This document shows, one piece after another, positions 51,184-59,488 of a stretch of 64,000 nucleotides of DNA. The DNA is from Microcaldota archaeon (lineage in GTDB: Archaea > Micrarchaeota > Micrarchaeia > Norongarragalinales > SBBD01). The notes under the pieces were generated by a model. That model ran no database searches. It had not been told where the DNA came from and was given only the letters and a program-made list of their open reading frames with translations. The translations under genes were made by a program, and so were the position numbers. Position 1 is the first letter of the stretch. Every line of letters begins with the position of its first letter. Location of the stretch: positions 1 through 64,000 of the forward strand of contig JACRGC010000003.1 in the NCBI GenBank assembly GCA_016212475.1, read 5' to 3'.

Positions 51184-52443
51184 TCCGGAGGCTTAGGTAC
51201 CCCTCCGCATCTTCGGATCGAAGCTGGCGCAATCCATAAGGCAAACAAGGGCGTACTTTACATAGATGAGGTTTCAACGCTTAGGCCAAAGGCGCAGCAG
51301 GAGCTTTTGACTGCAATTCAAGAGAAAAGATTTTCAATTACCGGCCAAAGCGAGCTTTCTTCCGGCGCGCAGGTAAAAACCGAGCCGGTGCCATGTGATT
51401 TTGTCTTGATAGCTGCTGGAAATTACAGCGACATCCGAAATATGCACCCCGCCCTTCGCTCAAGAATTAGGGGCTATGGGTATGAAGTTTACATGGATGA
51501 AACCATGCCAGATTCCCTTCCAAACCAGCTAAGGCTTGTCCAATTCATTGCGCAGGAGGTTTCAAAGGATGGGAAGATTCCGCATTTTGACCAAACCGCA
51601 ATCCAGGAAGTGATTTATGAGGCAAGGAAAAGAGCTGGAAGAAAAAACCGCCTAACACTTAGGCTTCGGGAGCTTGGCGGGCTTGTTAGGGCAGCTGGGG
51701 ATTTGGCAAGGGAGCAGGCATCAAAACTAGTTTCAGCAATCCATGTAAAGGCGGCAAAGCGGCTCTCAAGAACGCTTGAGCAGCAAATGAGCCAGCAATT
51801 CATAGATGTAAAGAAGGATTACCGCGTTTTTGTTTCCGAAGGCAATGAAATCGGAAGGGTCAATGGATTAGCCGTCATGGGCGATTCTGGAATCGTGCTT
51901 CCAATAGTTGCCGAAGTTGCGCCAGCTGCAAGCAAGCTCGAAGGCAAAATAATTGCAACCGGAAAGCTTGGCGATATTGCAAAAGAAGCCGTTGAAAATA
52001 TTTCCGCGCTCATAAAAAAACACATAGGAAAAGACACATCTAATTTTGATATTCACGTTCAGTTCCTCCAAACTTATGAGGGTGTGGAGGGGGATTCCGC
52101 AAGCGTTTCAGTTGCAACAGCTGTGCTTTCCGCTCTTGAGGGCGTTGCAATTAGGCAAGATGTTGGAATGACCGGATCCCTATCGGTTAGGGGTGAAGTT
52201 TTGCCAATCGGAGGAGTCACGCAAAAAGTTGAGGCTGCAATTGAAGCCGGCATCAAAAATGTGATTATTCCAAAATCCAACCTTGGCGATTTGGTGATTG
52301 AAGAGGAAAACAAGAAAAAAGTGAAAATCATAGTCGCTACCAGTTGGGCCGATGTTTTGGAAAACGCCCTTAAGGATTCTCCCAAAAAACGGCTGCTTGT
52401 CAAGAAAATAAAGCTCGAGCTTAGCGGGAAGAATGGAAATTGA
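51055..52443 (+). CDS. C-terminal half of LonB protease fused to a split-intein C-fragment
   Basis: 462 aa. After the 43-residue IntC, the LonB sequence begins at [31 protein letters not shown] with Walker B (LYIDE), sensor 1 (IAAGN), arginine finger ([12 protein letters not shown]) and an S16 domain. The catalytic Ser is S348 in EGDSASV and Lys is K391 in [10 protein letters not shown] (43 apart, as expected). Absent are the Walker A, the transmembrane insert and the N-domain, which LonB carries upstream of this point. The active enzyme must come from trans-splicing with an N-half encoded elsewhere. Its own ATG and frame are intact. Confidence 0.88.
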   Translation: MKTKSSFKLEKITGKKEKVFQGFVYNVTTETGNLVANDVLVHNSGGLGTPPHLRIEAGAIHKANKGVLYIDEVSTLRPKAQQELLTAIQEKRFSITGQSELSSGAQVKTEPVPCDFVLIAAGNYSDIRNMHPALRSRIRGYGYEVYMDETMPDSLPNQLRLVQFIAQEVSKDGKIPHFDQTAIQEVIYEARKRAGRKNRLTLRLRELGGLVRAAGDLAREQASKLVSAIHVKAAKRLSRTLEQQMSQQFIDVKKDYRVFVSEGNEIGRVNGLAVMGDSGIVLPIVAEVAPAASKLEGKIIATGKLGDIAKEAVENISALIKKHIGKDTSNFDIHVQFLQTYEGVEGDSASVSVATAVLSALEGVAIRQDVGMTGSLSVRGEVLPIGGVTQKVEAAIEAGIKNVIIPKSNLGDLVIEEENKKKVKIIVATSWADVLENALKDSPKKRLLVKKIKLELSGKNGN

Positions 52444-52534
52444 TTTTAATTCCGAATTTTATTGAATTCCAATTGTGAAAAAATTATCAATTATTAGTCG
52501 TTCTAACCTGACAGATGCTCTTAGCTAAAAAAAC

Positions 52535-52630
52535 CTAAGGATAAAGCGGCATCCCATCCGTTCCGCCCGATTCCTTGCTCATCCACCAAAGTATTGCTAT
52601 TGCAACAAATACCAATACTGCCCCCTCCAT
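52535..52630 (-). CDS. Tiny membrane protein, 31 aa
   Basis: ATG 52628-52630 is preceded by GGTGA, and the frame ends at TAG 52535-52537. The product starts MEGAVLVFVAIAILWWMSKES, one transmembrane helix, and ends in a short GGTDGMPLYP tail. The good ribosome-binding site and clean hydrophobic pattern suggest a real small protein, but it could be coincidental. The space between it and GlmU (52631-52853) holds the structured repeat. Confidence 0.4.
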   Translation of the reverse strand: MEGAVLVFVAIAILWWMSKESGGTDGMPLYP

Positions 52631-52689
52631 AATTCACCACAAATAAAATTCCGCATAAAAGTTAATACGCATTTGTATTTTTGCAAAAG

Positions 52690-52705
52690 TTAGACAATCG
52701 TCTAA
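52690..52705. repeat. Hairpin abutting the dispersed repeat
   Basis: TTAGAC and GTCTAA form a perfect 6-bp stem around AATC and end exactly where repeat copy 2 begins. Copy 1 lacks this extra hairpin. Confidence 0.4.
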
Positions 52706-52765
52706 TTGACCAACCCAAGGGGGAGATCCCCCTTAGTCTGGTCGGACTCCCAAACCCCCCATTAG
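52706..52765. repeat. Dispersed structured repeat, copy 2
   Basis: 60 bases almost identical to 39267-39324, including an uninterrupted 33-base identical stretch in the 3' half. The G5/C5 stem is kept and extended (AAGGGGG with CCCCCTT) while the loop changes from TGA to AGAT, which suggests a conserved RNA or DNA structure. Confidence 0.7.
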
Positions 52766-52853
52766 TTTTGCGAACTATAATGCCTGATTTCTTCAACCCC
52801 TTGAATTACTTTTGCGAATCTAAGAAATCAAAAAAATTAAGCCATAGCTTTTC

Positions 52854-54092
52854 CTATCCCTTGAAATTCGAATCGTTCTCCAAATTATTGTAAACATAAG
52901 CCGCCGGTGAAATCCTGCAATTTTCCCCAATGAAAATCCCGCAGTTGATTGAAACGTTGATTCCGGTTTTTGTGTTCTTCCCAATGACCGCCCCAAGCTT
53001 GTCCCTTCCGGATCCCACCTTTTCCTCGCCGGTTTTTATTGAGATTTGGGAATGGTCGAATTTCAAATTTGCAATTTTTGTCCCCGCGCCAAAATTCACA
53101 TTCTCGCAAATTATCGAATCCCCAATATAGGAAAGATGCGCAGCATTCGAATTATGCATGATTATCGAGCTTTTAACTTCCGTAGAATTTCCAACATGGC
53201 AGTTATCCTCGATCACAACCCCTTTCCTTAGGTATGCGTTTGGCCCAACCACCGAATTTTCCCCGATAAATACATTGCCTTCGATGTAAGTCCCAGCCTT
53301 TACAACCGATCCCTTTCCGACATGGATTTTTCCCTTGACAACAACAAACTCCTCTATTTTCCCCTCAATTGATTGTTCCATAAGGTTTGTTAGGGCGTAT
53401 TCGCTTGCTGCAAGATAATTCCAAAAATACCCAACATCCGTCCAATAGCTTGCAAATTCCAAAACCCTAAGCTTGCTCCCTTTGGCAAAATCCAAAATTG
53501 CATCCGTAATCTCGTACTCGTTCCTTTTTGACAATTTGACTTTTCTTGCGAACTCGAAAAAACCCCTCGGAACAAAAAGCGTTCCCGTATTGATCAATTT
53601 GTTCCTTGCATCAAGTGGCTTTTCAACAAGCCCAACCATGTTGCCTCCCTCCGCTTCAACAACCCCGTATGCAGATGCATCCTCCTCCCTTTTTGCAACA
53701 ATGAATGGGGTTTTAGAATTATCATTTAGGGTTTTGAAAATCGAGGGGTCGAAAAACGTATCCGCATTCATTATGAAAAAAGAGAGCGTTTCAACAAGTT
53801 TTTCCGCCTGCAAAAGCGCGTGCGCAGTCCCCCTCATTTCCTTTTGCTCGACAAATACAATTTTTTGCGCGTGCCTATGCTTTGAGAAATACTCCGTGAT
53901 TTTTGCCTTTTCAAACCCGACAACAATGATTATTTTCCCAACCTGCGGCCCAAATTCCTTGATTATCCCTTCAACTATCCATTCGAGAAGCGGCTTATCC
54001 AATATCCTGACCATGGTTTTTGGGTAGCTATTGGTAATTGGCCTAAGCCTTTTTCCCTGCCCAGCTGCCAGCAAAACAAAATCAAATGCCAT
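52854..54092 (-). CDS. glmU: Bifunctional sugar-1-phosphate nucleotidylyltransferase/acetyltransferase, GlmU-like
   Basis: 412 aa from ATG 54092. The N-terminal nucleotidyltransferase has LLAAGQGKRLRPITNSYPKTMVRI (G-x-G-x-R...PK) and FIMNADTFFDP. The C-terminal half is a left-handed beta-helix with hexapeptide repeats (IEGNVFIGENSVVGPNAYLRKGVVIEDNCHVG...). This is the archaeal two-domain layout that makes UDP-GlcNAc from GlcN-1-P. The glmS gene is in the same operon. The start overlaps the HAD stop region (TGA 54098-54100). Confidence 0.87.
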   Translation of the reverse strand: MAFDFVLLAAGQGKRLRPITNSYPKTMVRILDKPLLEWIVEGIIKEFGPQVGKIIIVVGFEKAKITEYFSKHRHAQKIVFVEQKEMRGTAHALLQAEKLVETLSFFIMNADTFFDPSIFKTLNDNSKTPFIVAKREEDASAYGVVEAEGGNMVGLVEKPLDARNKLINTGTLFVPRGFFEFARKVKLSKRNEYEITDAILDFAKGSKLRVLEFASYWTDVGYFWNYLAASEYALTNLMEQSIEGKIEEFVVVKGKIHVGKGSVVKAGTYIEGNVFIGENSVVGPNAYLRKGVVIEDNCHVGNSTEVKSSIIMHNSNAAHLSYIGDSIICENVNFGAGTKIANLKFDHSQISIKTGEEKVGSGRDKLGAVIGKNTKTGINVSINCGIFIGENCRISPAAYVYNNLENDSNFKG

Positions 54093-54097
54093 ATGTA

Positions 54098-54796
54098 TCA
54101 CTTCATTTTTTCAACAATTTCAATTATTTTCCGCAAATCCCTGTTCGGATCATTTTGCTTGAACAGCAAATGATTGCAATAATTGGTTAAATCCTGCCTG
54201 TAATTGAACGCAACTGAATTCTGCTTCCCAACCAATTCAAACATCGGGACCTCTGAAAACGAATCCCCAACAACCAGGCATTGCGTTTTTTTGGCTTTGT
54301 TTTTCAAGAGCCATGCATTTAGCATTCTTTCCTTCTCCCTTGGCGATAGCACTTTCCCAAGCCTTCCCAGCCTCCCATTTGAGATTTCGCACTCAGAAGT
54401 AAAATAATCGTCGATCAAAAGCTTGTGCCTTGATGCAAACCACCTAATCAAAGGCCCAATTGTTGCGGAAAAAATCCCAATCCTGATGCCATTTTCATTG
54501 AAATATGAAAACGCCTCCTTGGCGCCCTTGGCAATCCCAAGCCCATTAATGATTGCCTTAAGCTTCCTAACCGAATGGGGCCTGTAAATATCCATTGTTT
54601 TTTCCCATACAATTCTTGGCACTGCCTCTTTTTCCCACTCCTTTTTGGCTGACGACAATCCGGAGTAATACTCATTTGAAAGGGCGTCCGATTCCCTTTT
54701 TTTGCCCAGTTTTTCGCATAGGAATAGCGGCGCTTCTTCGAGTGGGATGACGCCGTCAAAATCAAATGCGATAAATTTAATTGCCATTGTTTTCAT
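54098..54796 (-). CDS. HAD-family phosphatase
   Basis: 232 aa from ATG 54796 (MKTMAIKFIAFDFDGV), one base after the upstream stop; ATG 54787 is an alternative. Motif I is FDFDGVIPLEE (DxD), motif II lies in IGIFSATIGPL and motif IV is VVGDSFSEVPMF. The cap looks C1-type. Between glmS and glmU it may act on a phosphosugar of the UDP-GlcNAc pathway, but the substrate is unproven. Confidence 0.72.
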   Translation of the reverse strand: MKTMAIKFIAFDFDGVIPLEEAPLFLCEKLGKKRESDALSNEYYSGLSSAKKEWEKEAVPRIVWEKTMDIYRPHSVRKLKAIINGLGIAKGAKEAFSYFNENGIRIGIFSATIGPLIRWFASRHKLLIDDYFTSECEISNGRLGRLGKVLSPREKERMLNAWLLKNKAKKTQCLVVGDSFSEVPMFELVGKQNSVAFNYRQDLTNYCNHLLFKQNDPNRDLRKIIEIVEKMK

Positions 54797-54797
54797 C

Positions 54798-55178
54798 TTA
54801 TTTCTTTGGTGAAAATACCTTTCTTCCCAATTGATCGTATATCGGCTTCCCATAGCTTCCCAAAACCGCAATTAGTGCATCCCTTTCAAGCTCGGTTTTT
54901 GTTCTTGGAAGCTTGATTGCGGAAATATTCCCCTTATTTTTGAATAGGACAGAAAAACCGCCGTGCTTTTCGATTTGCCTTGCGAAATCCTTCCGATGCT
55001 CGGTTTTTGCATGATCGAACTCTTCCAATTTCATATCCTTTGGAGCTCCTTCGTGCAGGAAATCCGATAGTTTTGCTGCATCTTCGTGGATATTTCCATT
55101 CATATGATGTACATGAATTTTGCCGCTAAATTCCAAAATCCCCTCGATTCTTTCCGGGTATTTCCTCTTTTGTCCCAT
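54798..55178 (-). CDS. Hypothetical protein in the glm operon, 126 aa
   Basis: Not recognised. Charged, with His-rich segment KIHVHHMNGNIHEDAAKL and a helix HAKTEHRKDFARQIEKHGG. No membrane segment. It lies between the HAD gene and glmS with one- to two-base gaps, so it is certainly in the operon. A role in hexosamine metabolism is inference from position. Confidence 0.55.
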   Translation of the reverse strand: MGQKRKYPERIEGILEFSGKIHVHHMNGNIHEDAAKLSDFLHEGAPKDMKLEEFDHAKTEHRKDFARQIEKHGGFSVLFKNKGNISAIKLPRTKTELERDALIAVLGSYGKPIYDQLGRKVFSPKK

Positions 55179-55179
55179 G

Positions 55180-56955
55180 TTATTTCACCGTCACGCTTTT
55201 TGCAAGGTTCCTTGGCTTATCTGGGTTTTTCCCCCGAACAACTGCCAATTGGTATGCAAGCAATTGGAGCGGAATAATGCCAAGGATTGGATAAAATTCT
55301 TCCGATGCGCCAGGAATGCTAAGCAGCTCGTCATAAACCGGATTATTCTTGTCGCTGATTGCAATTACGAATGCGCCCCTTGCCTTTGTTTCAATTGCAT
55401 TAGAAAGCGTTTCTGCATGCACAAAATCATTCGGGTTGATTGCAATCACGGGCGTGCCCTTTTCAACCAATGCGAGCGTTCCGTGCTTAAGCTCTCCAGC
55501 TGCCATCCCTTCCGCATGCAAATACGAAATCTCCTTTGTTTTCAGCGCGCCTTCAAGCGCAATTGGGTAGTTGATCCCCCTTCCAATGAAATAAATGTCC
55601 CTTTTATTGGCAAGTTTTTCAGCTAGCGCTTTGGTCTTATCCAAATTCATATCCAGGCAAAGCCTTGCAAGCCCGCTTAATTTATCCATCTCCTTTCTTC
55701 CTTCCTCAAGTTTTCCAATCAATGCAAAGGCAATTTGATAAAGAATTGACAATTGGGAGGTGAATGCCTTTGTGCTGGCCACTCCAATTTCCGGCCCCGC
55801 CTTAATTCCAATTGTTTTATCGCTCATCCTTGCTATCGAACTTCCCTCCACGTTCACAATCGAATAAACCTTCGCTCCCTTTTGCTTGATTTTCTTAAGC
55901 GCATTTATCACATCCGCAGTCTCCCCGCTTTGCGAGATAGCAATTACAAGCGAATTTTTTTGAAGGCTTGTTTGCAAATATGAAAATTCAGATGCATTGA
56001 TGACATTCACATGCTTTTGGGCTATCCTATCAAGCAAATATTGGCCGGCTATTGCCGCATGAAGCGCAGTTCCGCAAGCAATCAGCATGACCCCCCTTGC
56101 CTGCGAAATTGCCTTTGCAAATTCCTCTACATCCCCATACGGCTGCTGAAGGGATCTTTTCAATGAATTTGGCTGTTCCATTATTTCCTTTAGCATGAAG
56201 TGCGCATACATCCCTTTTTCCGAGCTTTCAATATGCGTTTCAATTTTAGAAATGGTTTTTGCAATCTTATTCCCTTTCAGATCAAACACTTCGAATGATT
56301 TTGCCATCAATTTTGCAATTTCCCCATCCTCCAGGTAAATCACTTCGGATGTGTGCATCAATAGCGGCATCGAATCGCTTGCGGCAAACATTTTTCCCAG
56401 CGCTTTCCCAAGGATCAGGGGGGATTCGTTCTTGGCTGCAAGCATAACTCCCGGCTGCCTTGCATTAATTGCCAAGATGGCATAGGATCCCTCGATTTTA
56501 TTCAGAACTTTTTTAAAAGCTTCAAAAAAATCATTGCCTCCATCGATTTCCTTTTGCATTAGCGCAACAATTACTTCCGTATCCGTTTCCGAAATAAATT
56601 TTACCCCTTTCAAATCGTTTTTTAGCTCCTGGTAGTTTTCAATTATTCCGTTATGCACAATTGCAATATTCCCATCCTGTGATACGTGCGGATGCGCGTT
56701 AAGTTTTGTGACTCCTCCGTGCGTTGCCCATCTTGTGTGCGAAATTCCGATCTTGCCATTAAGTTCATCCACATCAACAGCAGCTTCAAAATCATCAAGC
56801 GTTCCGATTTCCTTTTCAAGATTGATGGAATCCCCAGATATTACGGCAATCCCTGCTGAATCATACCCCCTATACTCTAATTTGCGCAGGCCATCGAATA
56901 ATATTTTTCCTGCATTCTCCTCCTTTTCAGAAACGAACCCTACAATTCCGCACAT
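55180..56955 (-). CDS. glmS: Glutamine-fructose-6-phosphate aminotransferase GlmS
   Basis: 591 aa, full length. The glutaminase N-terminus MCGIVGFVSEKEE holds the catalytic Cys2 after processing of Met, with KLEYRGYDSAGIA following. The isomerase half has two SIS domains: MLIACGTALHAAIAGQYLLDRIA...VIAISQSGETADVINALKK and YFIGRGINYPIALEGALKTKEISYLHAEGMAAGELKHG. It makes glucosamine-6-phosphate for UDP-GlcNAc. A good AGTGATATT site precedes the ATG. First gene of the operon glmS-hyp-HAD-glmU. Confidence 0.93.
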   Translation of the reverse strand: MCGIVGFVSEKEENAGKILFDGLRKLEYRGYDSAGIAVISGDSINLEKEIGTLDDFEAAVDVDELNGKIGISHTRWATHGGVTKLNAHPHVSQDGNIAIVHNGIIENYQELKNDLKGVKFISETDTEVIVALMQKEIDGGNDFFEAFKKVLNKIEGSYAILAINARQPGVMLAAKNESPLILGKALGKMFAASDSMPLLMHTSEVIYLEDGEIAKLMAKSFEVFDLKGNKIAKTISKIETHIESSEKGMYAHFMLKEIMEQPNSLKRSLQQPYGDVEEFAKAISQARGVMLIACGTALHAAIAGQYLLDRIAQKHVNVINASEFSYLQTSLQKNSLVIAISQSGETADVINALKKIKQKGAKVYSIVNVEGSSIARMSDKTIGIKAGPEIGVASTKAFTSQLSILYQIAFALIGKLEEGRKEMDKLSGLARLCLDMNLDKTKALAEKLANKRDIYFIGRGINYPIALEGALKTKEISYLHAEGMAAGELKHGTLALVEKGTPVIAINPNDFVHAETLSNAIETKARGAFVIAISDKNNPVYDELLSIPGASEEFYPILGIIPLQLLAYQLAVVRGKNPDKPRNLAKSVTVK

Positions 56956-56988
56956 AATATCACTTCAGGAGAAGTAGTTGGGAATAGG

Positions 56989-57003
56989 CATATTTAAATA
57001 TTT
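56989..57003. promoter_or_regulatory. Shared AT-rich promoter between glmS and the wHTH gene
   Basis: CATATTTAAATATTT is nearly self-complementary and lies between the divergent glmS (ATG 56955) and the regulator (ATG 57049). Both strands read as a TATA element. Regulation of glmS by the divergent regulator is possible. Confidence 0.45.
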
Positions 57004-57048
57004 GTAATGCATTTAATAATTTTTTCATAATACTATAAATTGATTAGA

Positions 57049-57948
57049 ATGGATGCGAAGATAGTTTCCCAAGGAAAATCCCTTGAAACAAAAATACTTG
57101 AAGGTAAAGCGCTTTCCGTTTTATCGGAAGATAGAATCAAGCTGCTTAGGATTCTTAGCAAGGAGCCAAAATACCCAGCCCAGCTTGCAAAAGAGCTAAA
57201 GCAACCAGTCCAATCCCTATACTACCACTTCAGGCAATTGCAAGACGCCGGGCTTGTTGAATTCGAGGGCTATTCGGAAAAAGGGGGCGCAATTGCAAGG
57301 AAATACAAAACCTCAATTGAATCCCTCTCAGTTGCAATCAAGGAGCATTGGCATCCCTTTTCAACCGCTTCTTTCAAAAAACCCCCGGCAATACTTTCCG
57401 ATTTCATAATAAACAGCCATTTCGAAGGAAAATTCGTCCTTGGCTCCCCTGACCCTCATGGAAAATTCCGGTCAAGGGCGTCCGAATTTTGCGCAACCGA
57501 GCTTGCCATGATGCTTGGGCAATTTGCAGCCTTTGATTATCCCCTCTACCTATTGGACACTGAAATCCGCGAAAAAACCAAGCGCGAAAACCTGATTGTA
57601 ATAGGCGGCCCCAAAGTCAACATGCTAATTTCCGAGCTAAACGAGTTCCTCCCAATCTATTTCCATGAAAAGACCTTCGAGCTCCATTCAAAGCTTAGCA
57701 ACAAAAAATACTCCGAGAATTTTGGCGTAATTGAGCTGATCCAAAACCCCCTAAACAAAAGCAAAAAAATCCTAATAATTGCCGGCAGCGACCATGAGGG
57801 CACGCGCGCAGCAGTGCTAGCGCTCCTTAAGGAAAGGGATAAAATCGAGAAGGGCAATAATTACGATTCCAATGCTCTTGCAAAGGTGGTGCAGGGATTT
57901 GATGAGGACGGCGATGGGATTGTTGATGTTGTTGAGATTTTGGAATGA
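57049..57948 (+). CDS. Winged-helix regulator with sensor-like domain and EF-hand loop
   Basis: 299 aa from ATG 57049. Residues about 20-75 form an ArsR-like winged helix (EDRIKLLRILSKEPKYPAQLAKELKQPVQSLYYHFRQLQDAG). The rest resembles archaeal S-layer-associated domains (VLGSPDPHGKFRSRAS, ENLIVIGGPKVNMLISELN, ILIIAGSDHEGTRAAVLALL). It ends in a perfect EF-hand loop, D285-E-D287-G-D289-G-I-V-D293-V-V-E296. It may sense Ca2+ or surface status. Divergent from glmS. Confidence 0.65.
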   Translation: MDAKIVSQGKSLETKILEGKALSVLSEDRIKLLRILSKEPKYPAQLAKELKQPVQSLYYHFRQLQDAGLVEFEGYSEKGGAIARKYKTSIESLSVAIKEHWHPFSTASFKKPPAILSDFIINSHFEGKFVLGSPDPHGKFRSRASEFCATELAMMLGQFAAFDYPLYLLDTEIREKTKRENLIVIGGPKVNMLISELNEFLPIYFHEKTFELHSKLSNKKYSENFGVIELIQNPLNKSKKILIIAGSDHEGTRAAVLALLKERDKIEKGNNYDSNALAKVVQGFDEDGDGIVDVVEILE

Positions 57949-57984
57949 TTATTAGGTTTTGATGGAAATACCAGTTTGATTTTT

Positions 57985-58713
57985 ATGGGCGAACACGAGT
58001 TTGAAACCCCAAAGGCAAAATACAAGGTTGATTTTGAAAACCATACTAAAAAAACTAGGGTTCCACAAGGAATAGATTCCCTAATCTTTGAGCTAGACAC
58101 CAAATTTCTTAACGAATCAGGTATAAACCGGACTTTAAATGAGGGCAAGCCTCCTTTCAGACTCACCACCAAAACTCGTGAGACATTAAATGACGCCAAA
58201 AAAAGGAATTTGGATATATGGCTGCCGGATGTATCCCCTGTAAATTCAACTAAAGAAATGATTCAAGCAATGTCGGTATTGGGAAAAATTTTTGGATTGA
58301 TTCCGTTCAGTTTATATAAAATAATTTCATATACTCTGCTTCCCCACGATGGAAAAATTATCAAACGAAAACCATTATTATCGTTGGATGGCAAGTTTGA
58401 ACGTACTTTCCCATCACTTTTGATTGGAGGACGATCGGCAATTTGGGCACTTAAGGCTGAAAACTATATTGCAGATTATTATCATAAAAAGAACGGTAAA
58501 AAACCCGTTTTAGGTGCGGTAATGGGCGCTGGCCATGCCGATTTTGTTGATTATGTGAAGGATTTATCTCTTGCAAAAAAATATGTAATTAAAAACAGGA
58601 AAAAGATAGTGAGGAATTTTGCCAATGCAGATGGCGCTTTTAGGCTCTTTTTTGACAAATCTTCAAACAAATGGAAAGTCGAGCATCATGAAATACCAAT
58701 AATCTCAAGATGA
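57985..58713 (+). CDS. TraB/PrgY-like domain protein
   Basis: 242 aa from ATG 57985. The pattern GEHEFETPKAKYKVDFEN...IDSLIFELDTKFL, then RSAIWALKAENYIADYYHKKNGKKPVLGAVMGAGHADFVDYVKDLS, matches the order of TraB/Tiki-superfamily motifs (N-terminal GTxH/GExH, later vELD, and GAGHxxG). It is a weak match and the G-x-H first motif reads GEH. Unknown substrate. It sits directly before the radical-SAM-like gene. Confidence 0.4.
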   Translation: MGEHEFETPKAKYKVDFENHTKKTRVPQGIDSLIFELDTKFLNESGINRTLNEGKPPFRLTTKTRETLNDAKKRNLDIWLPDVSPVNSTKEMIQAMSVLGKIFGLIPFSLYKIISYTLLPHDGKIIKRKPLLSLDGKFERTFPSLLIGGRSAIWALKAENYIADYYHKKNGKKPVLGAVMGAGHADFVDYVKDLSLAKKYVIKNRKKIVRNFANADGAFRLFFDKSSNKWKVEHHEIPIISR

Positions 58714-58717
58714 TCCA

Positions 58718-59479
58718 ATGGACCTGAAATACGCATGCATAATAGACCACGTGGAAAATGCCTTCCAAGGAAAACCCGCAACCGTAGTCGTGCTTGGGGG
58801 CTCTTCACTCAAGACGGAATTTGGCTTCTTTGGGCCCATGGCAATTGCAACGCAGGATTGCTCGCAAATCAGCGTCGAATCCCTAGTTTCACACTTGAAG
58901 GCGCAAAAGGCAAATGTGGATGCCGTCCTAATCACAGGAGCTGAGCCCCTCCAGCAATTCGAATCCGTTTTCAATTTACTAACGCAGCTTAAGGACAACG
59001 GCTTTTTGGTAAAACTAGAAACAACCGGCTTTTACGCTGACAATTTGGAAAAAATCCTCTCCTATGTTGATGCGATTTCAATGGACCTAAAAGCTGATTT
59101 TGATGCAAACATTTACGCGAAATTGACCGGATTTAGGGGAGAGCCGGCGACCCTTATGCAAGAAACCCTTCGGAGCATAATGATCCTCAAAGCCTACAAG
59201 CTAAAGAAACCGGATTTCTTTGTTGAATTCCGGACAACGATAATCCCGTCAATTAATGATTCGGAAATGGTGATTGAAAAACTTGCTGGCGAAGTAAAAT
59301 TCGCCGATGCATACGCCCTCCAGCAATTCATTTCCGATTCAAAGCTTGCGGATGAAAACCTAAGGCAATTTGGGACTTCCACAAAACTTCGCTTGATTGA
59401 TTTGGCACTCGCTGCAAAAAAACATCTCCAAAACGTTTACATAAGGACAAGGGATGATGGGGAGCAATTAGTGGAATAG
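58718..59479 (+). CDS. Radical-SAM-fold protein lacking the cluster cysteines (pseudoenzyme?)
   Basis: 253 aa. It aligns with pyruvate formate-lyase-activase-type radical SAM proteins: the start YACIIDHVENAFQGKPATVVVLGG, the motif ITGAEPLQQ (GGEP becomes GAEP, residues 74-77), LVKLETTGF, and YVDAISMDLKADFDANIYAKL. At the place of the canonical GCNFRCPYCHNPEL the sequence reads GGSSLKTEFGFFGPM (27-41). All three [4Fe-4S] cysteines are gone and the protein has only two Cys (C7 and C48). It therefore cannot carry the usual cluster. The frame is intact. Confidence 0.65.
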   Translation: MDLKYACIIDHVENAFQGKPATVVVLGGSSLKTEFGFFGPMAIATQDCSQISVESLVSHLKAQKANVDAVLITGAEPLQQFESVFNLLTQLKDNGFLVKLETTGFYADNLEKILSYVDAISMDLKADFDANIYAKLTGFRGEPATLMQETLRSIMILKAYKLKKPDFFVEFRTTIIPSINDSEMVIEKLAGEVKFADAYALQQFISDSKLADENLRQFGTSTKLRLIDLALAAKKHLQNVYIRTRDDGEQLVE

Positions 59480-59488
59480 GTGCAATGC

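Noticed and set aside
58718-59479. A frameshift hiding the radical SAM cysteines
   Set aside because: The frame is continuous and the alignment with activases stays in register on both sides of the missing site, so substitutions explain it better than a shift.
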